Shown here piece after piece: positions 1 to 6,396 of a stretch of 11,023 nucleotides of DNA (position 1 is its first letter; every line of letters starts with the position of its first letter). Below the pieces are notes generated by a model. The model saw only the letters and a program-made list of their open reading frames with translations, had not been told where the DNA came from and searched no databases. This DNA is from Cyclobacteriaceae bacterium. Its GTDB lineage: Bacteria > Bacteroidota > Bacteroidia > Cytophagales > Cyclobacteriaceae. The stretch lies in NCBI GenBank assembly GCA_029861825.1, contig JAOTYN010000093.1, positions 1 through 11,023 on the forward strand, in the 5' to 3' direction. Made by a program: the position numbers and the translations under genes.

Positions 1-696
1 AGGAATGAACGGTTGATCCTCCAGTAAAGTATTTACAAATACCTGCTCATCGTCGACCTGAAAGGCCCAATTTTCCTTTTTCTCCCTGCCGATGGTACTG
101 TAAGTATCTTCGCTCATGTGCTTTCCGCAGAGTGATCCTGCCCCATGAGCGGGATAAACCAGAACATCATCGTCCAGAGGCTCAAACACCTCTTTTAGGG
201 TTTTGTACATCATGCGGGCCAGCTTTTCGCGTTCCATCTGGATGTTGCCAGCACCCTCACGAAGATCGGGCCGCCCCACATCCCCTACAAACAGTGAGTC
301 ACCGGTATACACCGAATGATATTTCCCCTGCTCGTCTATCAACAGATAGGTATTGTGATCAGGGGAATGACCCGGAGTAAACAATGCCTTTATGGTTATC
401 TTACCGATTTGCACTTCATCACCATCATCCATAACCTGGTGTGGATAAGAAACGCCCACCTTGGAATTGATATAGATGGTTGCCCCGTGCTTTTGGTAAA
501 ACTCCAAATGACTGCTGGCAAAGTCGGCATGGGGATGGGTTTCAAAAATTGCCGTTATGCTGGCATTATGAGCTTCGGCATATTCCTGGTAAGGTTGCGG
601 ATCGCGACCTGGATCCACTAAAGCCACCTGACCTTCGCTTAGGATGGCATAGGAGCCATGGGCCAGGGCCTTATCATAAAATTGTTCAATTTTCAT
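1..696 (-). CDS. MBL-fold hydrolase, persulfide dioxygenase / rhodanese-associated type (partial, C-terminus off the left edge)
   Basis: The frame opens at an ATG at 696 and stays open to base 1, so 232 residues are visible and the 3' end is missing. It is a metallo-beta-lactamase fold. The metal motif THPHADF lies at about 53-59, PGH at 108-110, the segment around TGDSLFVGDVGRPDL at 131-145, and YPAHGAGSLCGK at 181-192. H54, H110 and D133 match the spacing of the iron ligands of ETHE1-type persulfide dioxygenases, as recalled from that family. The second metal position (HxHxDH) carries F59 instead of His, which fits a mononuclear iron enzyme. Relatives with this signature oxidise glutathione or other persulfides to sulfite, and many carry C-terminal rhodanese domains. 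About 450-470 aa is usual for the fusion, so one or two rhodanese domains may lie beyond the edge; this is inference. The gene starts 12 nt after the peroxiredoxin stop, so the two are probably co-transcribed. A glyoxalase-II-like role is less likely given the motifs. Confidence 0.88.
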   Translation of the reverse strand, partial: MKIEQFYDKALAHGSYAILSEGQVALVDPGRDPQPYQEYAEAHNASITAIFETHPHADFASSHLEFYQKHGATIYINSKVGVSYPHQVMDDGDEVQIGKITIKALFTPGHSPDHNTYLLIDEQGKYHSVYTGDSLFVGDVGRPDLREGAGNIQMEREKLARMMYKTLKEVFEPLDDDVLVYPAHGAGSLCGKHMSEDTYSTIGREKKENWAFQVDDEQVFVNTLLEDQPFIP

Positions 697-708
697 GGTT
701 GTTGTAGA

Positions 709-1383
709 TTAGTTCTTTTGATATTCTGTAATATCCAGTGTTTTCTTCACTAGGTAGAAGTCCACTTTTTCACTGGTGGTATCGTTGATCCTTTGCTCCA
801 TCTCTTTCAGGGTCTTCGGAGGAGGTACAATGACCTTCTCACCTTTACTCCAGTTCACAGGCAAGGCACAGCTACAATCATCGGCAGTCTGCAGGGCTAC
901 CAGCACCCGCTTGATCTCTTCCATGTTGCGTCCTACGTTTAAGGGGTAATACATGATAAGCCGGATGATACCTTGGGGATCAATAAAGAACACCGCCCGC
1001 ACCGCTGCGGTCTCACTTTCTCCGGGATGCATCATACCGTACTTTTGGGCAACGCTCATATCCAGATCCGCCAGAATTGGGAAGTCCATGTAGACGTCCA
1101 AATTGTCTTTGACGTTCTTAACCCAGGCCAAGTGCGAATGCACGCTGTCAATACTCAATCCAAGCAACTTGGTATGGTGACTGCTAAAGAATTCCTTTTC
1201 TCTGGCAAATTCACTAAGCTCAGTGGTACAAACCGGAGTAAAATCGGCAGGGTGTGAAAAGAATATCACCCAACTACCTTGATTGTAGTCTGACAACCTA
1301 AGGTCGCCAATGGTAGAGTTGGACACAAAATCGGGAGCACGATCGCCTATACGAGGCATTGCTTTTTCTTCATTAGTTTCCAT
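709..1383 (-). CDS. 1-Cys (Prx6-type) peroxiredoxin with an extra C-terminal CxC
   Basis: A 224-residue thiol peroxidase that would reduce hydrogen or organic peroxides in the cytoplasm; no signal peptide is seen. The thioredoxin-fold active site is HPADFTPVCTTE, with peroxidatic Cys at C52. The core RIGDRAPDF lies at 11-19, and the Prx6-type C-terminal segment LPVNWSKGEKVIVPPP at 174-189. Length fits the family (about 210-225 aa). The only other cysteines are C170 and C172, a CSC pair just before the LPVNW motif; they could be resolving or sulfur-binding thiols, which is inference. I chose the ATG at 1383. A TTG at 1404 would add seven residues but sits inside a possible -7 box (TACCATTG, read 1409 to 1402), and an ATG at 1359 is also possible. 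The gene lies downstream of arsR, with its own 139-nt promoter region containing an operator-like palindrome, and 12 nt upstream of the MBL gene. Confidence 0.93.
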   Translation of the reverse strand: METNEEKAMPRIGDRAPDFVSNSTIGDLRLSDYNQGSWVIFFSHPADFTPVCTTELSEFAREKEFFSSHHTKLLGLSIDSVHSHLAWVKNVKDNLDVYMDFPILADLDMSVAQKYGMMHPGESETAAVRAVFFIDPQGIIRLIMYYPLNVGRNMEEIKRVLVALQTADDCSCALPVNWSKGEKVIVPPPKTLKEMEQRINDTTSEKVDFYLVKKTLDITEYQKN

Positions 1384-1485
1384 AACATATTTTATTTTTT
1401 CCAATGGTAAATTATGTGAGGGCTTACCTCTACCCTATGATGTTTATCATCAAGCCAATGATTCCGATCACTATTACATATATTC

Positions 1486-1505
1486 ATATGTGAATATATT
1501 CATGT
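1486..1505 (-). promoter_or_regulatory. Candidate ArsR operator upstream of the peroxiredoxin-MBL pair
   Basis: Read on the minus strand, the site ACATGAATATATTCACATAT matches the arsR operator (1840-1859) at 16 of 20 positions. It sits in an AT-rich patch (about 1478-1505) with overlapping half-sites, including TTCATATGTGAA at 1483-1494 and TGAATATATTCA at 1491-1502. It lies about 100 nt upstream of the peroxiredoxin ATG. It is more degenerate than the other two copies, and no clear -7 box sits in the same register. Confidence 0.55.
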
Positions 1506-1522
1506 TATAACACAAAAAATTT

Positions 1523-1819
1523 TCACAACTCACAGTGTTGCATACACTCCAACACCTTCAGCACTTCTTTTAGTTTAAGATGGTAATAAATATTCTTACC
1601 TTCCCTGCGGCTGCTCAGTATTCCCTTCAATTTCATATTAGACAAGTTATGGGATACCAAGGACTGTTCCGCTCCCAGTTTTTCACTCAATTGATTTACA
1701 GAAAGTTCCTGGTGAATCCTTAGCAAATCTATTATACTGATCCTTAATGGATTACCGAGCGCCTTTAAAATAAAGGCTACTTTTTCAACCTTCTCAACAT
1801 CCAGAGTTTTTGCTTTCAT
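1523..1819 (-). CDS. ArsR-family winged-helix transcriptional repressor
   Basis: A 98-residue dimeric winged-helix DNA-binding protein. FILKALGNPLRISIIDLL (16-33) is the classic ArsR N-terminal helix pair. SVNQLSEKLG followed by EQSLVSHNLSNMK (51-63) is the helix-turn-helix with the recognition helix. LSSRREGKNIYYHL (68-81) is the beta wing. The ATG at 1819 is chosen over a GTG directly before it. The ELCVCD metal motif of ArsR/SmtB is absent (ELSVNQL here). The only cysteines are C92 and C96 in the tail ECMQHCEL, with H95 between them, so sensing may use a C-terminal CxxHC thiol or metal site; this is inference. It is flanked by an operator-like palindrome 20 nt upstream and by genes for a persulfide dioxygenase-like enzyme, a peroxiredoxin and a SulP permease. 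This fits an autoregulated repressor of a sulfur/redox response like BigR or SqrR, although the cysteines recalled for those sensors lie elsewhere. Confidence 0.93.
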   Translation of the reverse strand: MKAKTLDVEKVEKVAFILKALGNPLRISIIDLLRIHQELSVNQLSEKLGAEQSLVSHNLSNMKLKGILSSRREGKNIYYHLKLKEVLKVLECMQHCEL

Positions 1820-1834
1820 CACTTTAATTTAACG

Positions 1835-1859
1835 TAAATATATGAAAATATGTTCATAT
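1835..1859 (-). promoter_or_regulatory. arsR promoter with ArsR operator palindrome
   Basis: The palindrome at 1840-1859 reads ATATGAA-n6-TTCATAT with perfect 7-bp arms, a layout typical of ArsR-family operators. On the minus strand a candidate Bacteroidetes -7 box, TATATTTA (1842 to 1835, one mismatch to TAnnTTTG), overlaps the palindrome by three bases. It lies about 16 nt before the arsR start codon. Repressor binding would block polymerase, so autoregulation is the natural reading. Confidence 0.7.
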
Positions 1860-1873
1860 TTTCCTAAATATTC

Positions 1874-3619
1874 TTAATCCCACAGGTTACCAGGCTGATC
1901 CACGTTAGTTTGCACGGCGTGGTGTTTAAGTAATTCCAGTTGCTCATCCCCTACATTATCGAAGTGAGCCACCGCATGGTGCACATGCATAAACAGGTTA
2001 TCTTTTCCGATCTGATTAATTAATCCGCTTTTATAAAGCACATCCCTTACCGGCCCGATAGCTCCTGTTATATAGAAAACTATGCCATTTTGTTGAAATT
2101 CCTGGATACAATCTTGCAGCATATGCACTGCACTGGAATCCAGGTTGTTGATGGCTTCAGCATTGAGAATAATCAAACGCAGTTCCCCTTCTTTTTCCTG
2201 GGCCATTAGTTGCAGTTTCTGCTTGAAATAATCGGCATTGGCAAAAAACAAGGGGGCGTCAAAACGCATTACCAGTATATCGGGCCGCTGTTCTACCTGG
2301 GGAAATCGCTCCACATTGCGATAATACTGGGTGCCTGGCACTTTGCCCAGAGAGGCAATATGCGGGTAGGCGCTGCGGTAAATAACCATTGCCAGTGACA
2401 GTATCACGCCAATGCCAATGCCCAATTCAATACCCAGGGTCAAAGTGGCAATAAAGGTGGTCAACAACATATAAAAATCCGTGCGATCGGCTTTCCACAG
2501 ATGTTTGGCCTCTTTAAAATCGATCAATCCGAATACTGCCACCATAATAATAGAAGCGAGAATGGCCTGAGGCAGGTAATAGAATAAAGGAGTCAAGAAA
2601 AGTAAGGTCAATACTATTAGCACCGCACTGATTATGGATGCCATGCCGGTTTTAGCGCCTGCCTGATCGTTGACCGCTGTTCTGGAAAACCCACCGGTAG
2701 TGGGAAACGCTTTAAAGAAGGCACCGCCAATATTGGCCATTCCCAAACCGATCAATTCCTGGTTAGCATCCAGTTGATAATTCTTGTGTTTGGCCTGTAT
2801 GGCCTTAGCCACAGCGATGGATTCCATAAAACCCACTAGTGCAATGGTGATGGCAATGGGCAGTAAACTGGTGAGTGAATCGGAGGACACCGCGGGTATG
2901 GTAAATTTAGGAAAGCCCTGAGGAACTTCCTGGACTATTTTCACTCCTACCTCCTGTAAGGCAAAGCCGTAAACTAATAAAACTCCTAATACCACGGCTA
3001 CCAAAGGACCGGGAATGGATCGATTGAGTCGTTTGAGAATAAGTATCACCACAATGCCACCAACCCCAATACCTAGGGTAGGTAAATGCAATTGATCGAT
3101 GCTTTGTACGGCACTAATCAGGATCTCATGAATAAAGTTGCTACGGGGAATTTCTATTCCTAATAAGTGCTTGAGCTGACTCAACCCAATAATCAGAGCG
3201 GCTGCTGATGTAAACCCGCTAATTACCGGATGCGAAAGGAAATTAACCAGAAATCCCAACCTAAATACACCCAGGCTGAGTTGGATCACCCCCACCATCA
3301 GGGCCAATAAAATGGCCAAACCAATAAACGTTTCACTTCCGGGTTCGGCCATGTGCCCTACACCGGTTACGATCAGCAAAGCTACCATGGCCACCGGACC
3401 CACCGCCAGCTGCCTGGAAGTGCCAAAAATGGCGTAAAGCATTAAGGGAATGGTAGAAGCATACAGACCATAGATCGGGGGTAAACCCGCCAGCATGGCA
3501 TAGGCCATGCCCTGAGGTATGAGCATTACCCCTACCGTAAGGCCGGCACTAAGATCTCCTTTGAAATCTATACCCGAATAACGGGGCAACCAATCTAAAA
3601 TAGGCAGGAATCGTTTCAA
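1874..3619 (-). CDS. SulP-family (SLC26) anion permease with STAS domain
   Basis: A 581-residue inner-membrane anion transporter; family members move sulfate, bicarbonate or other anions, and the substrate is not determined here. The N-terminal signature DLSAGLTVGVMLIPQGMAYAM lies at 22-42 (key residues P35, Q36, G37), with LPPIYGLYAS at 46-55 and GTSRQLAVGPVAMVAL at 66-81. Multiple hydrophobic helices run to about 415. NIGGAFFKAFPTTGGFSRTA (296-315) is the conserved central loop. A cytoplasmic STAS domain spans about 446-555, with LDSSAVHML at 493-501. The start is a TTG at 3619. No in-frame ATG lies between it and the upstream stop, and MKRFLPILDWLPRY is the usual SulP beginning, so the TTG is well supported. 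It stops 54 nt before the arsR start. Its own promoter carries an operator matching that of arsR, so it is probably co-regulated with the sulfur/redox genes and may handle sulfite or sulfate; that last step is inference. Confidence 0.95.
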   Translation of the reverse strand: MKRFLPILDWLPRYSGIDFKGDLSAGLTVGVMLIPQGMAYAMLAGLPPIYGLYASTIPLMLYAIFGTSRQLAVGPVAMVALLIVTGVGHMAEPGSETFIGLAILLALMVGVIQLSLGVFRLGFLVNFLSHPVISGFTSAAALIIGLSQLKHLLGIEIPRSNFIHEILISAVQSIDQLHLPTLGIGVGGIVVILILKRLNRSIPGPLVAVVLGVLLVYGFALQEVGVKIVQEVPQGFPKFTIPAVSSDSLTSLLPIAITIALVGFMESIAVAKAIQAKHKNYQLDANQELIGLGMANIGGAFFKAFPTTGGFSRTAVNDQAGAKTGMASIISAVLIVLTLLFLTPLFYYLPQAILASIIMVAVFGLIDFKEAKHLWKADRTDFYMLLTTFIATLTLGIELGIGIGVILSLAMVIYRSAYPHIASLGKVPGTQYYRNVERFPQVEQRPDILVMRFDAPLFFANADYFKQKLQLMAQEKEGELRLIILNAEAINNLDSSAVHMLQDCIQEFQQNGIVFYITGAIGPVRDVLYKSGLINQIGKDNLFMHVHHAVAHFDNVGDEQLELLKHHAVQTNVDQPGNLWD

Positions 3620-3652
3620 TGTTTTTTGATTTGACTTTGAACTTTTGCTCCT

Positions 3653-3676
3653 TCAGGCCACTACTCTAAGGCCTGA
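3653..3676 (-). other. Hairpin in the sulP 5' leader
   Basis: TCAGGCC (3653-3659) and GGCCTGA (3670-3676) form a perfect 7-bp inverted repeat around a 10-nt loop. It lies between the sulP -7 box and its TTG start, so it would be in the mRNA leader about 34 nt before the start. No T-tract follows, so it is not a convincing terminator. It could affect leader stability or translation. Confidence 0.5.
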
Positions 3677-3688
3677 GCATTTTCAGCA

Positions 3689-3713
3689 CAAATGTATGAA
3701 TAAATGTTCATAT
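3689..3713 (-). promoter_or_regulatory. sulP promoter with ArsR operator palindrome
   Basis: The palindrome at 3694-3713 has the same 7-6-7 layout as the arsR operator (arms GTATGAA and TTCATAT). On the minus strand a perfect TAnnTTTG -7 box, TACATTTG (3696 to 3689), overlaps it by three bases, the same offset as at arsR. Over 27 bases the two promoter-operators agree at 22. The position is about 70 nt upstream of the sulP start codon. Confidence 0.72.
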
Positions 3714-3845
3714 ATTCATTTTATTTCTTAATTATTTCAGAATACATGAAGTAATAAGCTCCAATTCGAATAATTGTATACCAATATCATTATGGGGTTT
3801 GACATCCATCATGGTAATCATAAGCTATTTTATGTTTTATACGGG

Positions 3846-4346
3846 ATGGATTGGAAAGAACTACTAAAAACGGAAATTGATAATACTTATAGGGTAGCCT
3901 CACACTTGCTGGACTTGGTTGATGAGAACAAGATGAACTGGAAACCCGATACAGGCAGCAACTGGCTTACCGTTGGGCAATTGATCAACCACCTCACGGA
4001 AGCTTGCGGCAGCAATGTAAAAGGATTTGTAACCGGCGATTGGAGTGCGTTTGATGCCGAAGGACCACTACCCCCAGCCGAGAGTTTTCTCCAAGCAGAT
4101 AGTGTGGACCAGGTGCGAAAGAAACTTCAGGAAGATCATGACCGAACCCTGGATCTGCTGAACGAATGCAGTGAGGAGGATCTCTCAAAGAAGTTGGTAT
4201 CGGCTCCCTGGGACCCCAAACAAGCACCTCTCGGTCAGCGTATCTTACAAATGATCGAACATTTGAAGCAGCATAAAGGACAGCTGTATTATTATCTAAA
4301 GTTGCAAGGCAAGCCCGTTAACACCTTAGATCTATGGCCCAATTAA
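3846..4346 (+). CDS. DinB-superfamily protein
   Basis: A 166-residue four-helix-bundle protein of the DinB/YfiT-like superfamily, whose members are often metal-dependent thiol-related enzymes or are uncharacterised. The N-terminus MDWKELLKTEIDNTYR is a typical first helix. H49 (in INHLTEACG), H139 and H143 (in IEHLKQHKGQLYYYL) occupy the usual metal-binding His triad positions. Length is normal (150-170 aa). I chose the ATG at 3846 because the family's first helix begins there. The frame extends upstream to a TTG at 3774 and an ATG at 3792, but that segment does not look like the family. No Shine-Dalgarno site is visible. The gene runs divergently from sulP and is followed by the GNAT gene, which starts 14 nt after its stop (or overlaps it by 13 nt if an earlier ATG is used), so the two are probably one transcript. 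The substrate is unknown. Confidence 0.87.
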   Translation: MDWKELLKTEIDNTYRVASHLLDLVDENKMNWKPDTGSNWLTVGQLINHLTEACGSNVKGFVTGDWSAFDAEGPLPPAESFLQADSVDQVRKKLQEDHDRTLDLLNECSEEDLSKKLVSAPWDPKQAPLGQRILQMIEHLKQHKGQLYYYLKLQGKPVNTLDLWPN

Positions 4347-4360
4347 ATGACCTTTTGAAA

Positions 4361-5113
4361 ATGAAAATCGTAAAAGTAACTCCCGAAAATGTGCTGAAAG
4401 AAGGCATCTTTTGTATTAAGAATGCGAAAAGTCCCGGGTTTGAGAAGAAGTTGGAATGGTTTCGCAAAAGATACCAGGAAGGATTGATCCTCAAGCTGGT
4501 CAAGGACGACCAAGACGTTACTGCAGGCTTTATTGAGTATGTGCCCGCAGAGTACGCCTGGCGGCCGGTAATTGCTCCTAACTACTATTTCATTCATTGT
4601 ATGATGGTCTATCCTAATAAGTACAAGCACCAAGGTTATGGGGCAGCCCTCTTACAAGATTGTTTAGACGACGCCCGTCGTCACCAAAAGGATGGAGTGG
4701 CAGTGATGACCAGTCAAGGACCTTGGATGGCTGACAGTCAATTGTTCACCCAAAATGGTTTTCACCTAGTGGAAGAAAAGGACCGTTTTGAGCTATTGGC
4801 CTGGTCGGTCAGGAATGAAACCAGGCCTAGATTTTACCATTGGGAAAACAGGATCAAACACTTTAAAGGCTGGCACCTCTTATATTCTGATCAATGTCCC
4901 TGGCATCACAAATCAGCAGAAGCGCTGGCTCAAGTGGCCCAGGATCATGATTTAAATCTGCAAGTAGAAAAAATTGGCAGCGCCCAGGATGCCCAAAAAG
5001 TACCTTGTGGTTATGGTACATTTTCATTGATCCACGACGGCAAGCTACTGGCTGATCACTATCTGAGCGCATCCCGGTTCAAAAACATCCTTAAACAGGA
5101 GCAAATGGCGTAA
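4361..5113 (+). CDS. GNAT N-acetyltransferase with C-terminal YoaP-like domain
   Basis: A 250-residue two-domain protein. Residues 1 to about 150 form a GNAT fold: the N-terminus MKIVKVTPENVLKEGIFCIK, strand FIEYVPAEYAWRPV (57-70), and acetyl-CoA loop HQGYGAALL (90-98). Residues from about 166 to 245 match the YoaP-like domain. It has a thioredoxin-like start, WHLLYSDQCPW (171-181, C179), and a second cysteine in VPCGYGTFSL (C216), followed by GKLLADHYLSASRF. GNAT-YoaP proteins are widespread in Bacteroidetes and Firmicutes, and the acceptor substrate is not known to me. The C179 and C216 pair could bind a thiol or metal. The ATG at 4361 is preferred over 4334 because the family begins at MKIVKV; the earlier start would overlap the DinB gene by 13 nt. 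A hairpin overlaps the stop codon. Confidence 0.88.
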   Translation: MKIVKVTPENVLKEGIFCIKNAKSPGFEKKLEWFRKRYQEGLILKLVKDDQDVTAGFIEYVPAEYAWRPVIAPNYYFIHCMMVYPNKYKHQGYGAALLQDCLDDARRHQKDGVAVMTSQGPWMADSQLFTQNGFHLVEEKDRFELLAWSVRNETRPRFYHWENRIKHFKGWHLLYSDQCPWHHKSAEALAQVAQDHDLNLQVEKIGSAQDAQKVPCGYGTFSLIHDGKLLADHYLSASRFKNILKQEQMA

Positions 5114-5127
5114 AATCATCATTTTAC
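5110..5127 (+). terminator. Weak AT-rich hairpin at the GNAT stop codon
   Basis: GTAAAAT-CATC-ATTTTAC is a perfect 7-bp stem with a 4-nt loop, and it includes the TAA stop codon at 5111-5113. No T-tract follows and the stem is AT-rich. It may mark the 3' end of the DinB-GNAT transcript, but termination is uncertain. Confidence 0.25.
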
Positions 5128-5181
5128 CTAACCTGAATCATTTCATGGTAAAGAAACCGCTGATAAGTTAGGTGCAAACCT
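5126..5181 (+). promoter_or_regulatory. Overlapping inverted repeats in the leader of the beta-solenoid gene
   Basis: ACCTAAC (5126-5132) is repeated inverted as GTTAGGT (5167-5173). The right arm can alternatively pair with ACCT (5178-5181) through a GCAA tetraloop. The region ends 7 nt before the ATG at 5189. Two mutually exclusive pairings are possible, but this may be chance; no known riboswitch is recognised. Confidence 0.2.
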
Positions 5182-5188
5182 GACAATC

Positions 5189-6376
5189 ATGAAAATGTAC
5201 CCTATCTTATTGACTGCCTGTACCTTACTGTTATTCACCATACCTTTTGCCCAGGGATCGGATTACCGAAGTGGCGAACGTGTCACCGTGGATAAGCCGG
5301 TGACGGGAGATTTATACGTGGGCACCGGTGAACTATGGATAAAGGCACCCATAGCTGGTGATCTAATTGCCGCCGGTGGAGAAATCAAGGTAATGGATAG
5401 TGTGATGCAGGATATACTGGTGTCGGGTGGAGAATTATACCTTGAAGGATATGTCGGGGACGATGTCCGTGCCGCTGGAGGGCGCATTACTGTTTCGGGA
5501 ACCATTGTAGGAGACCTACTGGTGTTTGGAGGTGAGATCACTATTGAGGAAGGTGCCAACATCCTAGGAGATCTCAGAATCTTTGGTGGTGATATAACCA
5601 TCAACGGTACCATCGATGGGGACTTCAAAACCGCCGGAGGATCCATTTATTTCGGTGGGGAGGCTAAGTCTGATTTTGAAATCAAAGGAGGTGATATTGA
5701 GATCAATGGGAATATTTTAGGTCCGGCCACTCTGGCAGCTTCCGAAATTACTTTGGGGGAAAATGCTCGATTCAACAGTTCCGTACGATACTGGCAGGAA
5801 GACGGTGAAATGGACTTTGGAGAGGCCAACGCTCGTTTTGATCCGGAGCTAAAAGAATATGAAGGCAGAAAACCATTTGGCATGTCCTGGGCACCTTTTT
5901 TAATATTATATGGGCTGAGCATTCTGGTGATTTTAATAATACTGAATTTCCTTTTTGACAAGCCTTTAGCTCAAGCTGCCGATACCTTACAAAAAGAACC
6001 CGCTCAGTCCTTAGCATATGGTGCTGTTTACATGCTGGGCTTGCCCCTCCTGGGAATACTGCTTCTGGTAACTATAATTGGTATTCCAATTGGGTTGCTG
6101 TTCCTGGCACTAGGCTTATTTAGTTGGATATTCGGTTTAAGTATTACTGCGGTAATTACTGCTAAATCATTAAAAACCAGATATAATTATCAGACTTGGA
6201 ACACTTGGCTTTTGATACTGGTATCCGCGGCGGCATTCGCAGTTTTAAAGCTGATCTCTTTGATCCCTTTTATTGGTTGGCTCGCTTATTTACTGTTGGT
6301 AGCCATGGCTTTAGGATCTATCATTTTGCGCATCATGCAACAACGTAAAACTACGGCACAGCAAACCGCTTCATAA
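5189..6376 (+). CDS. Exported beta-solenoid (bactofilin-like) protein with C-terminal membrane domain
   Basis: A 395-residue envelope protein. Residues 1-23 form a signal peptide or first membrane segment (MKMYPILLTACTLLLF, then AQG). Residues about 40-195 contain roughly nine imperfect repeats of 16-19 residues of the form GD-L-x-x-x-GG-x-I-x-I-x-G-x-I. Examples are GDLLVFGGEITIEEGANIL and GDLRIFGGDITINGTI. Such repeats fold as a beta-solenoid, like polymer-forming bactofilins. A linker rich in acidic residues (about 200-228) follows, then four or five hydrophobic helices (about 233-255, 276-298, 300-325, 338-358, 360-382) and a short polar tail. This differs from cytosolic bactofilins, which lack a signal peptide and a large membrane domain. 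The gene is 20 nt upstream of polX and probably co-transcribed. Its function is unknown; an envelope scaffold is a guess. Confidence 0.82.
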   Translation: MKMYPILLTACTLLLFTIPFAQGSDYRSGERVTVDKPVTGDLYVGTGELWIKAPIAGDLIAAGGEIKVMDSVMQDILVSGGELYLEGYVGDDVRAAGGRITVSGTIVGDLLVFGGEITIEEGANILGDLRIFGGDITINGTIDGDFKTAGGSIYFGGEAKSDFEIKGGDIEINGNILGPATLAASEITLGENARFNSSVRYWQEDGEMDFGEANARFDPELKEYEGRKPFGMSWAPFLILYGLSILVILIILNFLFDKPLAQAADTLQKEPAQSLAYGAVYMLGLPLLGILLLVTIIGIPIGLLFLALGLFSWIFGLSITAVITAKSLKTRYNYQTWNTWLLILVSAAAFAVLKLISLIPFIGWLAYLLLVAMALGSIILRIMQQRKTTAQQTAS

Positions 6377-6396
6377 CCTTCGAAATCCAAGTTTAG

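Noticed and set aside
132..707. Three overlapping plus-strand open frames opposite the MBL-fold gene
   Set aside because: They are antisense to a gene with intact family motifs, show no recognisable domain, and have low-complexity or His/Pro-rich products.
1384..1404. TTG start at 1404 for the peroxiredoxin
   Set aside because: It adds seven residues not typical of the family and overlaps a possible -7 box; the ATG at 1383 needs no rare codon.
3774..3845. Upstream extension of the DinB gene from TTG 3774 or ATG 3792
   Set aside because: The added residues do not resemble the family, whose first helix begins at the ATG at 3846.
5263..5646. 127-codon minus-strand frame within the beta-solenoid gene
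   Set aside because: Its Ser/Pro-rich product mirrors the GD/GG repeats on the opposite strand; it is a shadow frame.
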